Source of the DNA: Burkholderia pseudomultivorans
Lineage (GTDB): Bacteria; Pseudomonadota; Gammaproteobacteria; Burkholderiales; Burkholderiaceae
Assembly (NCBI RefSeq): GCF_902499075.1
Contig: NZ_CABVPP010000018.1
Span: forward strand, 36,263 to 100,262
Reading direction: 5' to 3'
Length of the DNA stretch: 64,000 nucleotides
Under the pieces are notes generated by a model. It made no database searches. It saw only the letters and a list, made by a program, of their open reading frames with translations, and was not told where the DNA came from. Below, in pieces: positions 63,879-64,000 of this stretch. Each line of letters opens with the position of its first letter. Position 1 is the stretch's first letter. The position numbers and the translations under genes were made by a program.

Positions 63879-64000
63879 GCGCACGCGCCGCGCGCATCGT
63901 GCTGATCACCGGCGCAGGCTCGGGGATCGGCGCGGCGCTCGCGCGGCGGCTCGCGGCGCCCGGCGTCGCGCTGGCGCTGCATGCGCGCGGCGCGGACGAC
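63875..64000 (+). CDS. short-chain dehydrogenase/reductase, 3' end cut by window
   Basis: The first 42 residues show the SDR nucleotide-binding motif TGAGSGIG after IVLI, with a following helix ALARRLA and a GVALALHAR strand. The ATG overlaps the transporter stop (ATGA), indicating coupled translation. The active site lies beyond the window. Confidence 0.9.
   Translation, partial: MSARAARIVLITGAGSGIGAALARRLAAPGVALALHARGADD

Overview
The window looks like chromosomal DNA of a Burkholderia (most likely Burkholderia cepacia complex-like) betaproteobacterium. The evidence is very high GC, near-continuous coding, the order pet / ssp / tat / his / murA / mla / thi, and a P2-like prophage of the type common in that genus. 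The genus is inferred from gene content and gene order, not from a database match.

Positions 1 to about 33,336 are the larger part of a P2-family prophage (Peduovirus-like, contractile tail). Its right edge is the 3' end of a tRNA-Thr(UGU) gene, next to a tyrosine integrase. The left edge lies outside the window, because no copy of the tRNA 3' end is visible in the first 1.4 kb. The virion genes follow the P2 plan: portal Q and terminase P leftward; then O, N, M, L, X, two holin-like proteins, muramidase, Rz/Rz1, R and S; then V, W, J, I, H and tail-fibre assembly; then FI, FII, E/E', T, U and D. Three GTTGT-N13-ACAAC dyads lie exactly where P2 has its late promoters, and an Ogr-type zinc-finger activator is encoded in the early region, so the late switch is complete. 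Accessory genes sit in the usual slots: a DUF3396 (type VI immunity-like) gene and an unknown gene at the left end, and an AT-rich unknown gene plus a Com-like regulator overlapping a DNA methyltransferase between H and FI. A leftward repressor operon carries two extra membrane-anchored proteins.

The early region (26.3-33.3 kb) runs rightward: ribbon-helix-helix protein, CII-like protein, Ogr, five unknown small genes, a large primase-helicase, a non-coding iteron field, a DUF4224 excisionase-like protein, then integrase. The iteron field has nine direct copies and one inverted copy of CCACGG, several spaced exactly 21 bp apart, and is my best candidate for the phage replication origin.

The two features most worth a second look are this iteron origin and the repressor operon. 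In the operon, the tail of the repressor and the N-terminus of the neighbouring single-pass membrane protein share an unusual motif (QxFxG..IGQxxxGDV). That suggests a membrane-tethered partner of the lysogeny repressor.

From 33.4 to 64 kb the DNA is ordinary core chromosome, mostly leftward: sspB, sspA, petC, petB, petA (cytochrome bc1), a NIF3-family gene, a rightward HtrA protease, tatC, tatB, tatA, a HIT protein, a DUF4870 protein, hisE, I, F, A, H, marC, hisB, C, D, G, murA, a BolA protein, an ABC-2 exporter, the mlaB, C, A, D, E, F lipid-asymmetry system, and thiE, G, S, O behind a TPP riboswitch. The window ends with a rightward SbmA/ABCD-type ABC transporter and the start of a short-chain dehydrogenase.
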